Assembly: GCA_037349105.1 (NCBI GenBank)
Contig: JAYJMM010000119.1
Span: forward strand, 7,699,001 to 7,763,000
DNA from: Limnomonas spitsbergensis
Lineage: Eukaryota > Chlorophyta > Chlorophyceae > Chlamydomonadales
Direction: 5' to 3'
DNA length: 64,000 bases
Within the stretch, counting starts at the first letter, position 1, and every line of letters starts with the position of its first letter. The notes below the pieces were generated by a model. The model ran no database searches. It was not told where the DNA came from and was given only the letters and a program-made list of their open reading frames with translations. Position numbers and translations under genes: made by a program. Positions 22,855 through 33,949 of this stretch are shown here, piece by piece.

Positions 22855-23496
22855 CGCGATGGTTGCTTCTGGTCCGTGGTGGACTTCTTCCCCACTGAGT
22901 GGCGGACACCTACGGGCGGACTCAGCGTCTACACGCTGGCCGCGAATGCGCAGCGCGTTAAGCTGTGGCTGGAACTTCTAGATGACAGGCGTGGATCTGG
23001 TCGCTTGTAGAGCTGCGACTAAAGGCCTGTCGGGTCGCGAACCCTGCAGGTCGTTATGAGTCACTTACCGCGTGTAGCGGGCGAAGCCGTAGCCGTAGAC
23101 TGCGGACGACGTGGTCCTAGGTAGGGCTGGGCTTCGGGTTAGGTGTTCTCGTGCTTGCTAGATGGCGGGGTCGCTGTTCTAGGCTTGACTGGCTTAGTGG
23201 TACTGGCTTTGATGCACTTCACTGGGTAGGTCTCCGAGATCTAGCCGGTGCTGGTTACAAATAGAGGCCTGTCCACTTAAAAGGAACGAAGTGAACGTCA
23301 AGCGTGCAAGCCGGGATTCAAAGGTCCCGGCAAGCCCTATGCACTGAGTACGGGAAACCCTGCCTCAGACCTTCCCGAAAGTGGGAAGCTGGGCTCCTAA
23401 CCCTAAAAAGGGGCTCCGCAGGGAAGCTGCGGAGTCTACGGGGACGCGTCAGCGGTCCCTACGGTTTTGGCACGTATACTGCATTATACCGTGACA
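22855..23496 (-). repeat. Split repeat A, outer copy (A1)
   Basis: A copy of A2 at the 5' end of the element in its coding orientation. GACAGCTGTC recurs at 23493-23502, at the boundary with flanking DNA. Confidence 0.9.
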
Positions 23497-23600
23497 GCTG
23501 TCTCGGATTTCTCCGGTATCAGGGTGCTGTGTCAAATGTTGTACCTGCCAGGTTTCCTGATTCTATGATTAGGCTTTTATGTACTGGCCAGGGTTTGACC
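23497..23600 (+). repeat. Right part of the interrupted interspersed repeat
   Basis: GCTG followed by TCTCGGATTTCTCCGGTATC and GTGTCAAATGTTGTACC aligns with 29983-30045 of the intact copy. Confidence 0.8.
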
Positions 23601-23786
23601 GAGCACCTTCCCCCCCCCACACACACTCACACTCGATGAGCAGACAGGGGACTCGGGGTCACAACAGTAATTCCCTTGCCACCCACTGCCATCAGCCTGG
23701 TCAGCCATGTGGGTCCCAAGGACCCCTGACCTCTTCAACCTGTATCAGCAGGGCTATGACCAGGACCAAGGTGTATTTCAGTCAAT

Positions 23787-23845
23787 GACGTTACACCTCT
23801 GGGCCTTGCTCAAAAAGTCTCGGCCGCGTGGGCGCCTAACTAAAG
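23787..23845 (+). repeat. Short interspersed motif copy
   Basis: ACGTTACACCTCTGGGCCTT then GCTCAAAAAGTCTCGGCCGC then GTGGGCGCCTAACT. This is the best conserved copy. Confidence 0.75.
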
Positions 23846-24547
23846 GGCCGGGAGGAAAGCACGAAACAAAGACAAGGGGGCAGGAATAAAGGAGGACACC
23901 AGACAAGGAGAACACCAGAGGTCACACCTGGTACAGTAACTGGAGGCGGTGGAGCGGGGAGCAGCCATCCCCCAAACTGCGTTAGGCAGCGACCAAGCCA
24001 GAAGCCGCACCAGCAAGAGGTAGTGCACTCGCATAGTCGCATGCGCACAAACATAAGGCTGCGGCTCGGCGCAGCAAGTATACCCAACACTAGAGGTCGG
24101 CCAGGCGGCCCACAGCGATGTTAGGCTAGGGAACACGTGGAGCATCTGGAGGGTGTGCCGCATGCTTGCTTCCAAAACCCTAGCATGCAAGGATAGTAAA
24201 GGAACTGGGGATGGGCAGGCCCTCCAACTTGTGTCCCCTGATGAAGCCAAAGACTACCATAAGCTACCCTGGGCTTGCATGGGTGGGATGCCTTGCTTTT
24301 GTGGAAGATGTGGTAGAAAATTCTAGACATTGCGAAGGCGTAAACGTTTGGGAGGCTGGCGATTTCCATTGACTGTCCTTATTTTCCAGCCTTCATCTGT
24401 CCCTCCATCTTACCGTATTTCCTCATTTTTTTCTTCCCTGCTGCGCAGCCAATTTCCTTTCTAGCGAGGGCCAGAGATGTTATGACAATAATTTTAGTGT
24501 GTGCCAAACAACCACTCGCATGACCGAAGGTGACTTACCTAAGACCA

Positions 24548-24600
24548 TCACTCAATAACGTTACACCTATGGGCCCGCTCAAAGCTCGGCCGCGTGGGCG
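24548..24600 (+). repeat. Short interspersed motif copy
   Basis: AACGTTACACCTATGGGCCC then GCTCAAAGCTCGGCCGCG then TGGGCGCCCAACTG. Confidence 0.75.
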
Positions 24601-25505
24601 CCCAACTGTTCAGACTTGAGAAGGGAGAAAAGAAGGAACTATAACGAAACGGGGGGGAAAGGATTAAAGGAACAAAAGAGAGAGGCCGGGAAGGCAAAGA
24701 AGACCAAGTCCGACACCTGAGTTCCACTAGAGACCATCAATAACAGCAGTAGGTGGCCTGCTGGGCAACAGTGCTTGCTGCACCAAGCGCCCAATGCCTT
24801 TGGTTGTGATTAAGGCATGAAGCGCAGACTTGTAGCTGAACCAGCCTACGACTACTAGGGGGGATTCAGGGGGGCGGCGCTTTGGTCTACACTGTTTAAG
24901 TGTCAGTGACACCTCCCGTACTTACCACACCATTGCCTCTTCTTCCCTCACATCCCGACATCCCTGGATCCAGAAATACTACCTACTTCACGGCTGACCA
25001 TATCCTACGCCAGCCTTGGGTGATTGGGTCTCTACTCTCTAAGCTTGGGGCAAATAGACGGACACAACATGCATGCCATCCTCTGCATGCCATTCACTTC
25101 CACACAGTCACACCTACCACATGCTACACAGACAGCGGCTCGAGTCCTTCCTGATCATTTGGCCATGTTCTGCGAATGTTCCTCTTATACGACCCTCCTT
25201 ACTGCCCTCTTTCACCAGGTGTGCCTGAGCCCTGAGGTAGGGCACCAGGACCTGGCCTGAAACCCTCACCTGAACCAGTTTCGTATTCGTCAAGCCACTC
25301 TTCGGCGGAAGTCTCATGCATTATATAAAGACAATGCTGCACTCTTGCGTAGCCTTCGAGCCACCACGAAAAGATTTACAGATCCCGACCATCGGCAAGG
25401 CCCATCGTCCTTGAACGCAGTTTTAGATGCGTAGCAATCATTTCAGTACCACAGTGACACGATAATCGCGGTCATAGATTCAGCACATTCTGTCGGCACC
25501 AGCAG

Positions 25506-28500
25506 TATGCGGTCTAAGTGGTGGCGACTGTGGTCGGAAGGGCAAGCCAGCAAGGAGTTTATGAAGTGCTATGATCAAGCTCTTTCATGCGCCCCCAACC
25601 TCCAGCTCTCCAACCCTGACGTCGTTGAAGTGGCTGTTATCGCCATGGTATCAGCCAACCGAGTACTCTAACATGTTTCATCAGATGATCGCTGCTACGA
25701 GCATGGGAGATGGCCACAGCTGGATACTTGGCTGATGCAGCAGGGCATGGCGAGGAACATCTCTGCCTGTGCTAAGTTGCTGCGCCATGCCCTGCATGGC
25801 TCTGTCTATTGGGATAAGGCAGGCATCACGACCCTCGTAACTTTTCGTCGGACCCTCGAACTATCCATCAGCCACAGCAGCATCAGAAGTTCCTTCTTCG
25901 GCGTAAGGACTGATGACATCATAGAGCTCTACTGCACCGCTTTCCAGTTCCTCATCCCCCACGTCCGCAAATGGCTGGAGGCTGACAGCAGCACACGACC
26001 CTCGAAGAATCATCTCTCACAGCCCCCATACTATGGCTGGCCTATCTTGAAGGCCTTGCGCAAAGCTTTGAGGATCTATCACTTTCCTCTGCGGACTGGA
26101 GGCCGCTGACGCCCCTCCTGGTGCAGTCCTTCCAGCTGGCCCGGGACTTCATGCCAAGGCAATGCCAGAGGATGGGATCTGGGCTGCTGGGATCTACGGT
26201 CTCGGCCTGAGCCTCCCCCTCGCTATCGTCATTGCTGTGGGACGGTGGTGGATCCATCCAGGTTTGGCCGCGCCGATGCGCGCTGCAGGCCATGCAAATT
26301 GCGCTGCTGCCGGAGAGCTGCCTCCTCACCCCGCCTGCACCAACAATTAAGGCTGCAGCCAGCACAACCAGCTTGCCATCGTCTCGATTCTTGATGAAAG
26401 ACAATCTATTGAGTGCTGCAGCGGATGTGTTACACACATTTTGCCAGGTGGGTCATCATACCGCAACAAATGGTTGGAGATATGTTTATACAACTTTTTC
26501 CGATATCTATCTCGGATCAAGCTGTTTTAGGCTTTTAGCCATGCTCTAGTGCATTGTCGCATGGATTCGATTCTTGCACTTCAGCACTAACAGTGAGCTC
26601 TAGCATAATGCAAATTGTGTTGATTCAAATATCTGACCACTTGCCTGGCATGCTTGCTCAACTTGTTTTCATGTTGTGCCATGTTGTGTTCATGCAGTAA
26701 ATCTCCTCATCTTTCCCCATTTAGTCCAATCTCACCCTTTTATATTTCTGCCTATACCTCCACCCTGTCCTTGACACAGAGCTATTAAGGCCGCAACAAC
26801 TGTGGGACCTGATGTGCTTGATGGAGGAGTCGCTGCGCCTCACAGCACCCCACCTGACTACTGATGTGGCGCAGCATGTGACTGGCTTGTGGGTAATTAT
26901 GATGATGGCCTGTAAGACATTCTGTGATGTGGGGTCTGGCCTTCCGGGCCACAACGTTGCGCTACCTTCCCCATATCTGCCGGAGCAGCTGTGCTCGATT
27001 CTACTGAGGATGGTCAGCATGGGCCTGACTCTGATCAAAGCAGTGGCGTTACTTCCAGCCGAGTGGGACGAAACAGGCTGGCGTATCTCTGAGTCTTCGC
27101 TTAATTCCACCTTGGGGTACGCTTGGGTAGCAGGACAGACTTGGGCCCTGCCCGTGCGCATGCGTGCATTGGACGGTATGGCTGCCCTGGTCATCCCGGC
27201 TTTCTGTACCCTGCTAGCAAGGGTCCTGCCGAGTACAACGCTAGACTCTGGCAGTTTATTTATTATCAAAATATGCAATTAATTAAAATGCCTGAGGTGC
27301 GAAAATGTGTGGAATGCGCGGCGAAGCCGCTCGAGGGGGGTGCAGGGGAGGCGGGGGTCCGGGGGCCAGCGCCCCCGGTGGGGGTTTGGGGGCGAAGCCC
27401 CCAAAGTTCAGAAACAGTGTGTGGCTTCAACTCGAGATTCCTGTCCTAAATCTTTTGCAATTTAACTGTGTAAGTCCAATCAATTAATGTTATGAGTGCC
27501 GATGTTCGAGTCTACAAGTCTAGAGCTGGCCTCAAAGCCACTCCAGCCTACAAACTGAAAATAAATACGGAAGTCAATGTAAGCAAGGCGAATATTCGCG
27601 AGAGGCAAGTTCTGGCCAAGTCAGGGAGTCCCCGATATGCAGGAAAGAGATACCGGTGTGCAAAGGATCAGTTATGCAGGTGATGAGACATGCAGATGAC
27701 TATTGACTAGCAGTAACGCCCCTTCATTGTGGCTACATCCTCCCAGTGCTGAATGGCGTCGGCGACGGGAATGGTGGCCAAACTAAATTATTCATAATGC
27801 ATACCGTCATACGAAGCTATTCACGAACGCGAGCGTTTCTGGACAGTCGGGTAGCCAAACGTCCGACGTCGGCTGTGTAGCCGACTGCGGAGCCGAGCTG
27901 TAGCCGTTTCGCGGCAGCAACAAGCCCCTTCTATCTACTGTCTGGCATTTTTCTCTTTCTGTTATTTATTTATTATTATGGCCTCATTTATGGTCTCAGG
28001 CCATTTATGGCCTAACAAAAATCTGGACGCTGGCATTGTTGCAGTGCCCTCCAACGGAACAGCAACAGCAACACTTGCCAGCGGTACAGTACCTGTCAGC
28101 GGTACAGTTCCCAGTGCTGCTGTAGCACCTGGCGGCGGTGCAGCATCGCCTTCCTGTGGTACTGCTGACGTGGCAGGTTGTGCTGTGCTTCAGTCTTCAG
28201 CTACGCAATGGCTGTCAGCTACCCTGTCAGCTATTCTGTCAGCTACCCTGTCAGCTACCCTGGAAGAATGAGGCGAGGCCATGAGATTAGCTTGCCCATT
28301 GATCGGAGGGATCTGGAGCCTGTGCAGTCGCATTCCAGCGCCACAGCTGTGTCTGTCTGCATTGCTGACGGATCCCGTGTGGATCAGCATTCCCTCCACC
28401 AGCAAGGCGTTGCATCAGGCCTGGCTGCTGTCTACAAGAGCAGCGTCGCCCGGAGGGGAGCCTACCGTTGTCGGGGCTTCTGCGCACGGAGGATGTGATC

Positions 28501-29555
28501 GCCTGGCCGAGGTGGTGGCAGCCATCATGACCTTGCTGGTGGATAGCCTGACGTGCACAGCATTGGGTGGGCAGTCTTTCCGCAGCGTCCAGCAGCACCA
28601 GGAGGAGAGTTCTAGCCAGCTATGGGCTGCAGCTGCATCCGAATGCTCCGCACTGCTGGGATCCGGTCTGCTGGCACAGGAGATTGACAGCCCGGCCAGG
28701 TTCAGATACATGGCTTCTAAGATGCGGGGTCACACTGATGAGTGGGCTCCTTCAGGCCCCGAGCCGTCCCGCTCCTCGGCGGCAGAGCTGTCAGAGGCTA
28801 AGGGGACCTCTGCGGCTGTGGTGCGAGCTGCCCTGTCCAAGGTCCTGGGCAGTGAGGTGTGGGACGCGCTGCTGGAGTGGACGCCTGATTCATCGCCGGT
28901 GGCTGCAGTTATGAGCAACTGCTTCCATCAGCTGCTCATCGTGCTCAAGCTGCTGCTTCATGGCCCAGGCCTCAATGCACTCTTTGCAGAGGCTGGGTCC
29001 CTGGTCAGTGATCTGGCTCGCTCTATTCCGAGCCTTGGCTCAGCAGATGAGATTTAAGGGCCAGGGGTTGGCAGCGCATCTGCGGAGAGCTCCTTTGACA
29101 TCAGGGAGGCTGGCCGAAGCCTGCTGGTGCTTTTGAGGGAAATCCGGTTGCAAGGGCCGGTTGCAGAGCAGATGGAAGTGGGAGGCACTGCTGCTGAGAC
29201 TCCCTCACCCCTGGCACCGCCCCACCTAGGAGGCAGTGGCATGGCTGATGGCAGCAGCTGGGAGCTGGTCCGGGCAGAGCTTCTGTTGGGCCTGCCTGAG
29301 GACTTGTGGGGCACCGGGCCCTGCTGCAGCCCTGCCTGCCTCCAGATGGGCGGCCCGTGTGAGATGACTGTCAAGACGCTGGCGTGCGCTGGCGGGTGCG
29401 TGGTGAGGTACTGCTGCAAGGCCTGCCAGGTGCAGGCGTGGAGTGGCGGGCACATGAAAAACTGCGCCGCCATGAAGGAGATCAGGGACAGGTGGCAGGC
29501 TTGCCTGCAACCGTCAGTCGCAGGGGCCTCCAACAGGGTGGTGGCTGGTATGTAG
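25506..29555 (+). pseudogene. Degenerate MYND-finger protein gene
   Basis: The C-terminus has a clear MYND-type zinc finger: CCSPAC, a second Cys group, YCCKACQ, then W, H and C (about 29320-29470), preceded by WELVRAELLLGLPEDLW. Upstream coding segments are 25506-26010 (WWRLWSEGQASKEFM and following), 26021-26451 (ends at a CAG|GTGGGT donor), 26782 to about 27240, and 27978-29555. They read as helical, alpha-solenoid-like sequence typical of large algal MYND proteins. In-frame stops break it near 25670 (TAA), 26209 (TGA), 28269 (TGA) and 29055 (TAA). The step from 25735-26010 to 26021 also changes frame. MYND fingers mediate protein-protein contacts. The number of breaks makes a pseudogene likely. 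Confidence 0.7.
27318..27402. repeat. Cluster of GC-rich palindromes in a gene intron or spacer
   Basis: Three hairpins sit side by side: GCGGCGAAGCCGC (27318-27330), CCGGGGGCCAGCGCCCCCGG (27359-27378) and GGGGGCGAAGCCCCC (27388-27402). The cluster is bracketed by AATTAAT-rich DNA. Such palindromes are known to crowd organelle genomes of volvocine algae, so transfer from an organelle is possible. Confidence 0.8.
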
Positions 29556-30236
29556 ATAAATGATGATCCATGTATCGGTCATTGTCCTGGGCAAAACTTA
29601 TTCTTAATTTCTGGTATGCGGGATTTCTTACGTACCGTTGTTTCGAGGCAGTCAGTAGATAGGGCAATTATGTCGTGCCATGAGGGCAAACGGCATTTGA
29701 AAGTAATGAAATATTTGAATGCATAGTTAAGCTTTGCCTAACAGGATTGCTCTTATTCACTTACTAATATAAATGGAAGGTTTATTTCCACCCGCAAATT
29801 ATGTTTTCTCTTCCACCTGTTGTACTAGTATGCCTTGACTGCCGTACACTTGATTGCCGTACAAAACTGATTACCGGTAAATAATTGTTTGTGACTTAGA
29901 TATTGATGTACCGGTAGATGCCAGGGGTGAGCTTTTTCACCAAGTTCACAGCAAGGTCTTTTTTATTTCTGCACGGCAAGATCTGTCGGAAATTCTCCAC
30001 CGGTATTTGGGTGATGTGTCAAAATATTGTATCCGGCAGCTTCCCTGATTTATTCCTGTTATCTGCCCATGGTCATTTTGTTTGTTGGATGGGACTAAAC
30101 TGGTTGGTGCTTGTTCGGTCAGCCCGGGATATAAACGATTCCAGCCAGAAGGACTGAATAACTTACTTGTTCAAATGAAATGGTGATCCTATACAAGTGT
30201 ATTGAAAAGAGCATCAAGTTGGCCGTATGTTCTTGA

Positions 30237-30290
30237 CATAATACCCGGGCTCCTAAAGTCTCGTCCGCAGGGGCGCCCAACTGTTTGGTC
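30237..30290 (+). repeat. Short interspersed motif copy, diverged
   Basis: CATAATACCCGGGCTCCTAA then AGTCTCGTCCGCAGGGGCGC then CCAACTG. Same order of blocks as the other copies. Confidence 0.6.
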
Positions 30291-31198
30291 CTAAGGAGCA
30301 TCCGGAACCTAGTATAACCTAGATTTCTCAGTAAAATTTCAGAATATGGGGAGGGGGCGAGGTCAAGTTGAATCAGCTCAACAGTGCGCTTCCAATTGAC
30401 ACGGCTATGAGCTGCGTTGTCTAAATGACTGCGCGAAGATAAATGACAAAGTTTCAGTGCAAATACCCTTTCACTCCCCCCCAGTCCGAAATAAGGCATA
30501 AAGGGAGTTTTTAGGAGGATTGCCAAAAAGGTGAGAAAACCATAGGGGAAGCCTTTTCATGACAAATCCAACTTACGGTACGTTCATTACTTTACTCAGT
30601 CGTTTAACCATTTGGCATCATTTTCTGACGGACACTGGCTGAAGCGAACACAATAACCCAAAAGTCTTGTCCCGTGCATGGACCGCATCATTATTCCCCT
30701 TGAATCTCAACTTTCCTGCCGTAGACGGAATAACCACTACACAGCCCTGAGTCTTCAGCTGCTTCGACCAGATTCCTCGTGCCAAAGACGTGCGTACAAA
30801 AGCAACAGATACAAGGCGACAAGCCACACGAGGAGCATACTGAGAACCACTTAGACTCCGCGCACCCCAGAAATAAGAATTTGTTTTTTCGTCGCGCAGC
30901 TAAAAGAATTTTAAAACAGTCGCGCAGCGACGAGATTTTTGGAATTAATTTAATTTCTGGCCGCGCAGGAGTTCTTACAGGCACCTGACCGAATCTTCGC
31001 GCATCGATTAGGGTGGAAACCTGACTTCGACATCACGCACCGCTGTTTTTTTGATTAATTATTAGCGCGCAGCATGTCCACGCACCCTAATAATTATTTC
31101 ATTACGAGCGGAGTCAAAGTGGTTCTACGGTATACAGGTCGCTTTTACAGGACCGTAGATGCTATGCACAAGCAACCTCCCTACATACTTGGAGGATA

Positions 31199-31262
31199 GG
31201 GTATATTTATAATTTAACTTTTGCCCCCCTCGAACTCAAGCGCCGATATATATATCAACCTG
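31199..31262. repeat. Dispersed direct repeat, copy 1
   Basis: GTATATTTATAATTTAACTT, then TTGCCCCCCTCGAACTCAAG, then CGCCGATATATAT. Second copy at 32244-32300 with few changes. Confidence 0.8.
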
Positions 31263-31670
31263 GCGGTGTAGATATAGGTAGGAATCTCAGCAAATTGTTC
31301 AGGTGGATTAAAAATGTATACCATGTTCTTTACTTGGAAACTCGCAAGAGGAAGGCTGAGTGGGATCAACAAAATGATCAGTCGAATGCCGGTATTTATC
31401 CCTCTCCTCCCCAACTTTGCCCACCCACCCTTTGGACCTCCCACCGGGCCAAAAACAAATTTAAGACCAGGTCTGAATAGCTCTCGTCAAGCTCTATAAC
31501 TTTGGAGGATAGGGTACTGTAGATTTGATTTGCCTTCCCTCGGGTATCAATTAATTATTTCTTTTGGAGCTGACCTCGGGGCAAAATCAGTTGTTCAATG
31601 CTGCCCTATGGGCAGATTTTTTTTTAACCCATTCCCTTTTAAGGGGGGCACGATCCCCAAGGGAACATAT

Positions 31671-31935
31671 CAGATGAGAGATCGAAACCAAAAAGTCATC
31701 ACATGAGATCGAAATAAGAACGCATGTCAGAAGAGAGATCGAAATAAGAGGGCTGACCAGATGAGAGATCGAAACCAGAAGGCCATCACATGAGATCGAA
31801 ATAAGAACACATGTCAGATGAGAGATCAAAATAAGAGGGCTGACCAGAGGAGAGATCGAAACCAGAAGGCCATCACATGAGATCGAAATAAGAACCCAAG
31901 TCTGAATGAAGAGATATCAAAATAAGAGAGCAGAC
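31671..31935. repeat. Tandem array, ~88-bp unit, three copies
   Basis: GATGAGAGATCGAAACCA with GCCATCACATGAGATCGAAA and AAGAACACATGTCAG recurs near 31672, 31762 and 31847. No coding sense; the minus-strand frame across it is a by-product. Confidence 0.85.
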
Positions 31936-33949
31936 CCTGTGGCATCGTAAGCCATCACGCCAGACCTCGAACGTGCAGCCTCTTTACGAACAGCGCTTGA
32001 AAGCTCAGGTCTTGTACCGGTACGTTAAAATCTGCAGTACCCGTTGTACCAGACGTCGAATGAACGAACGGCGACAGGCGGTGGCAACCACCGGTGGCGA
32101 CAGAGGACAGCGATTTCCGATAATATAAATATTTAAATATTCGCGCCCCTCACCCCAAATAATAAATATATGATGTACCGTATCCCTCGGGCTTAACCCT
32201 CACCCCCAAACAACATTAATTATGAGGGAAGGCTAACCGAATCTACGGTATATTTATAATTAAATTTTGCCCCCCTCAAACTCAAGCGCCGATATATATT
32301 TGAGCTCTTCTTTCCTCCATCTTTGCTTGCTGTTCAACATGATTGATTGATTGAGGAACGAGAGGTGAAGATAATGCACATGAAATTTCAAAGTTCCTCC
32401 TGAGGTTCCTCCAGATCTTTTCCACAAGACGTGAGATGATGACATCTGGTATAGATGTGTAAGATTCGGCCGGGTGCGGGCATGGCACAGCCGGTCGGGG
32501 GATTCGCCTTAAGATTCGCCTTCCGAAATTCAGAATACACAGCGGCAAATTTACCGCTATCATAATTTCGGGCCCTAATGGAACCATGGGCTACGTAAAG
32601 TTTACATCTTCGGGGTTCTGCATTGCCACTCGTACTCCGCTACACGTACTCGTGACATGTACTGTTGGCACAGCGAGATTTGCAATTGGTGAGGTGGAAC
32701 GTCAACTCTAGGGCATGGGCATGTTCCTATTGTCCGACGTGTCTGTGGTGTATGTCTGGGTCGTGTGCTTGTGCAAGCATGAGTCCTGGGTTTGCTGCGC
32801 GGTTTGTGTATTAATGCCAGTGAATTGAATACCGGAATGGCAGGATAGTATTTGTGCCCGAGGCGGCAGCAAAGCTGCAAAACAGAAAATCAATTTAGGT
32901 CCAAGGTCCCATGATGCCATGGCACATACAGGCCAGACCATGGTCTTTTTAATGCCAGCATGAGGCGGCAGCAGAGCAAACAATAAAATCAGCCCTCACG
33001 GGGCAGCCCTCAGTCAGGTACCGGTATGGGATGACAGCCCGGGATGCTATTATCCCATACCTGACCGAGGGCTTCCCCGCCCTCGGCCAGGTATGAGATA
33101 ACAACCCGGACCCGGACCTCAGGGCCCTCACCTGATCACCTCGACCTTAGGGCCCTGACCTTGACCTCAGCAATCTAAAGCGCTAACCAACTCGGGCAGT
33201 CCCCACCTCGATGCAACTTGATTACCTGATCACTATTACCCTTCACACAAGAGATCAGTAGTAAGGATCAGCGTGCGTGTCGCATATCGTATGGTGTGCT
33301 TGTGTAAGCATGACTTCCACTTCGTCAAACACGTACCTGTTTTTGCCTGAGTGGATGCGTGCATTCAATTGTTGTCGAGTTCGCCACTGTCGTCATCCTG
33401 CGAATGGGAATGGGTCGGGAGCTGAGTTCAGAATACAGGGCACCGGGAATGCACCGGGTAAATTCACTAAAAATAGCGGATTTGAGCATGGGCAGTTATT
33501 GGAAATATGGCAGGAATGCCGTTTGTGAACTGAAGTCGAGGATCCAACCATGTTGAAATGTGAGCTTTTTAGACTATTGTGCTTGCTATTATCGGTAGGA
33601 CAAATGTAGGTTTCAAGACAAGGATTCGTCAAGAGATTTGTTAGGCACTGGAATCTAGGACGCATCACAGCCAGCCGTTAATCCGGCCGCGACCATCCTC
33701 TGCACGAACGGTCGGTGACATCTGTCACTTCCAAGAAACAGTCGAGACAAGCAGGTTTGCGCTCGACGCGAGGTGACGGCCCCACGGTGACGGCCGTCGA
33801 CTGACGTTGTCAGCGTGTACGAATGCTAGAAATCATCTTTGTCACGCTAATCCTGGCCGTGCAATCCCAGCTGAACGACCTGAAATCGCGATCGTAAATG
33901 GCGGTTAAATGGCGGTTACTACTTGTAGTACAGACAAATTTGTTTACAC
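31936..33949. other. Gene-poor spacer
   Basis: AT-rich stretches with TATATA and AATTAATT runs, the second copy of a dispersed repeat (32244-32300) and a foldback at 33005-33120. Short frames show no recognisable domain. Confidence 0.5.
33005..33120. repeat. Foldback element: long hairpin plus a second hairpin
   Basis: CAGTCAGGTACCGGTATGGG pairs with ATCCCATACCTGACCGAGG across a loop containing GACAGCCCGGG. CCGAGGGC then pairs with GCCCTCGG just downstream. A third partial arm (CCAGGTATGAGATAACAACC) follows. Confidence 0.75.

Larger units (their letters stand above)
17031..23496 (-). mobile_element. Integrase-bearing retroelement with split direct repeats (TOC1/PAT-like layout)
   Basis: Plus-strand order is B2 (17031-17274), A2 (17273-17914), B1 (17917-18160), interior (18161-22854), A1 (22855-23496). 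Read on minus this is A1-interior-B1-A2-B2, the split-repeat order of DIRS-group PAT and Kangaroo elements and of Chlamydomonas TOC1. The unit begins TGTCGCACC and ends GTGACA and is flanked by GCTG on both sides. The interior encodes an integrase with a PHD finger on minus. No reverse transcriptase, RNase H, gag zinc knuckle or tyrosine recombinase was found. It may be a deleted Gypsy-like element, a Ginger-like element or a new arrangement. Confidence 0.75.
23601..25505. other. Repeat-rich spacer without a convincing gene
   Basis: It contains two copies of a short interspersed motif (23787-23845 and 24548-24600) and scattered short frames with no recognisable domain. A frame at 24900-25154 on plus could be degraded coding sequence of the following gene, but this cannot be shown. 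Confidence 0.4.
29556..31660. other. Gene-poor spacer with an intact interspersed repeat copy
   Basis: 29935-30060 is the uninterrupted paralogue of the retroelement target. 30237-30290 is a short-motif copy. 30880-31100 mixes AATTAATT tracts with GCGCGCAGC blocks, including a TCGTCGC/GCGACGA inverted pair (30890-30935). No gene is supported. Confidence 0.5.

Noticed and set aside
25506..29555. Alternative genetic code to explain in-frame TAA and TGA codons
   Set aside because: The 28-exon ubiquitin protease gene has no in-frame stops and ends with a normal TAG, so the standard code fits and the MYND gene is simply broken.
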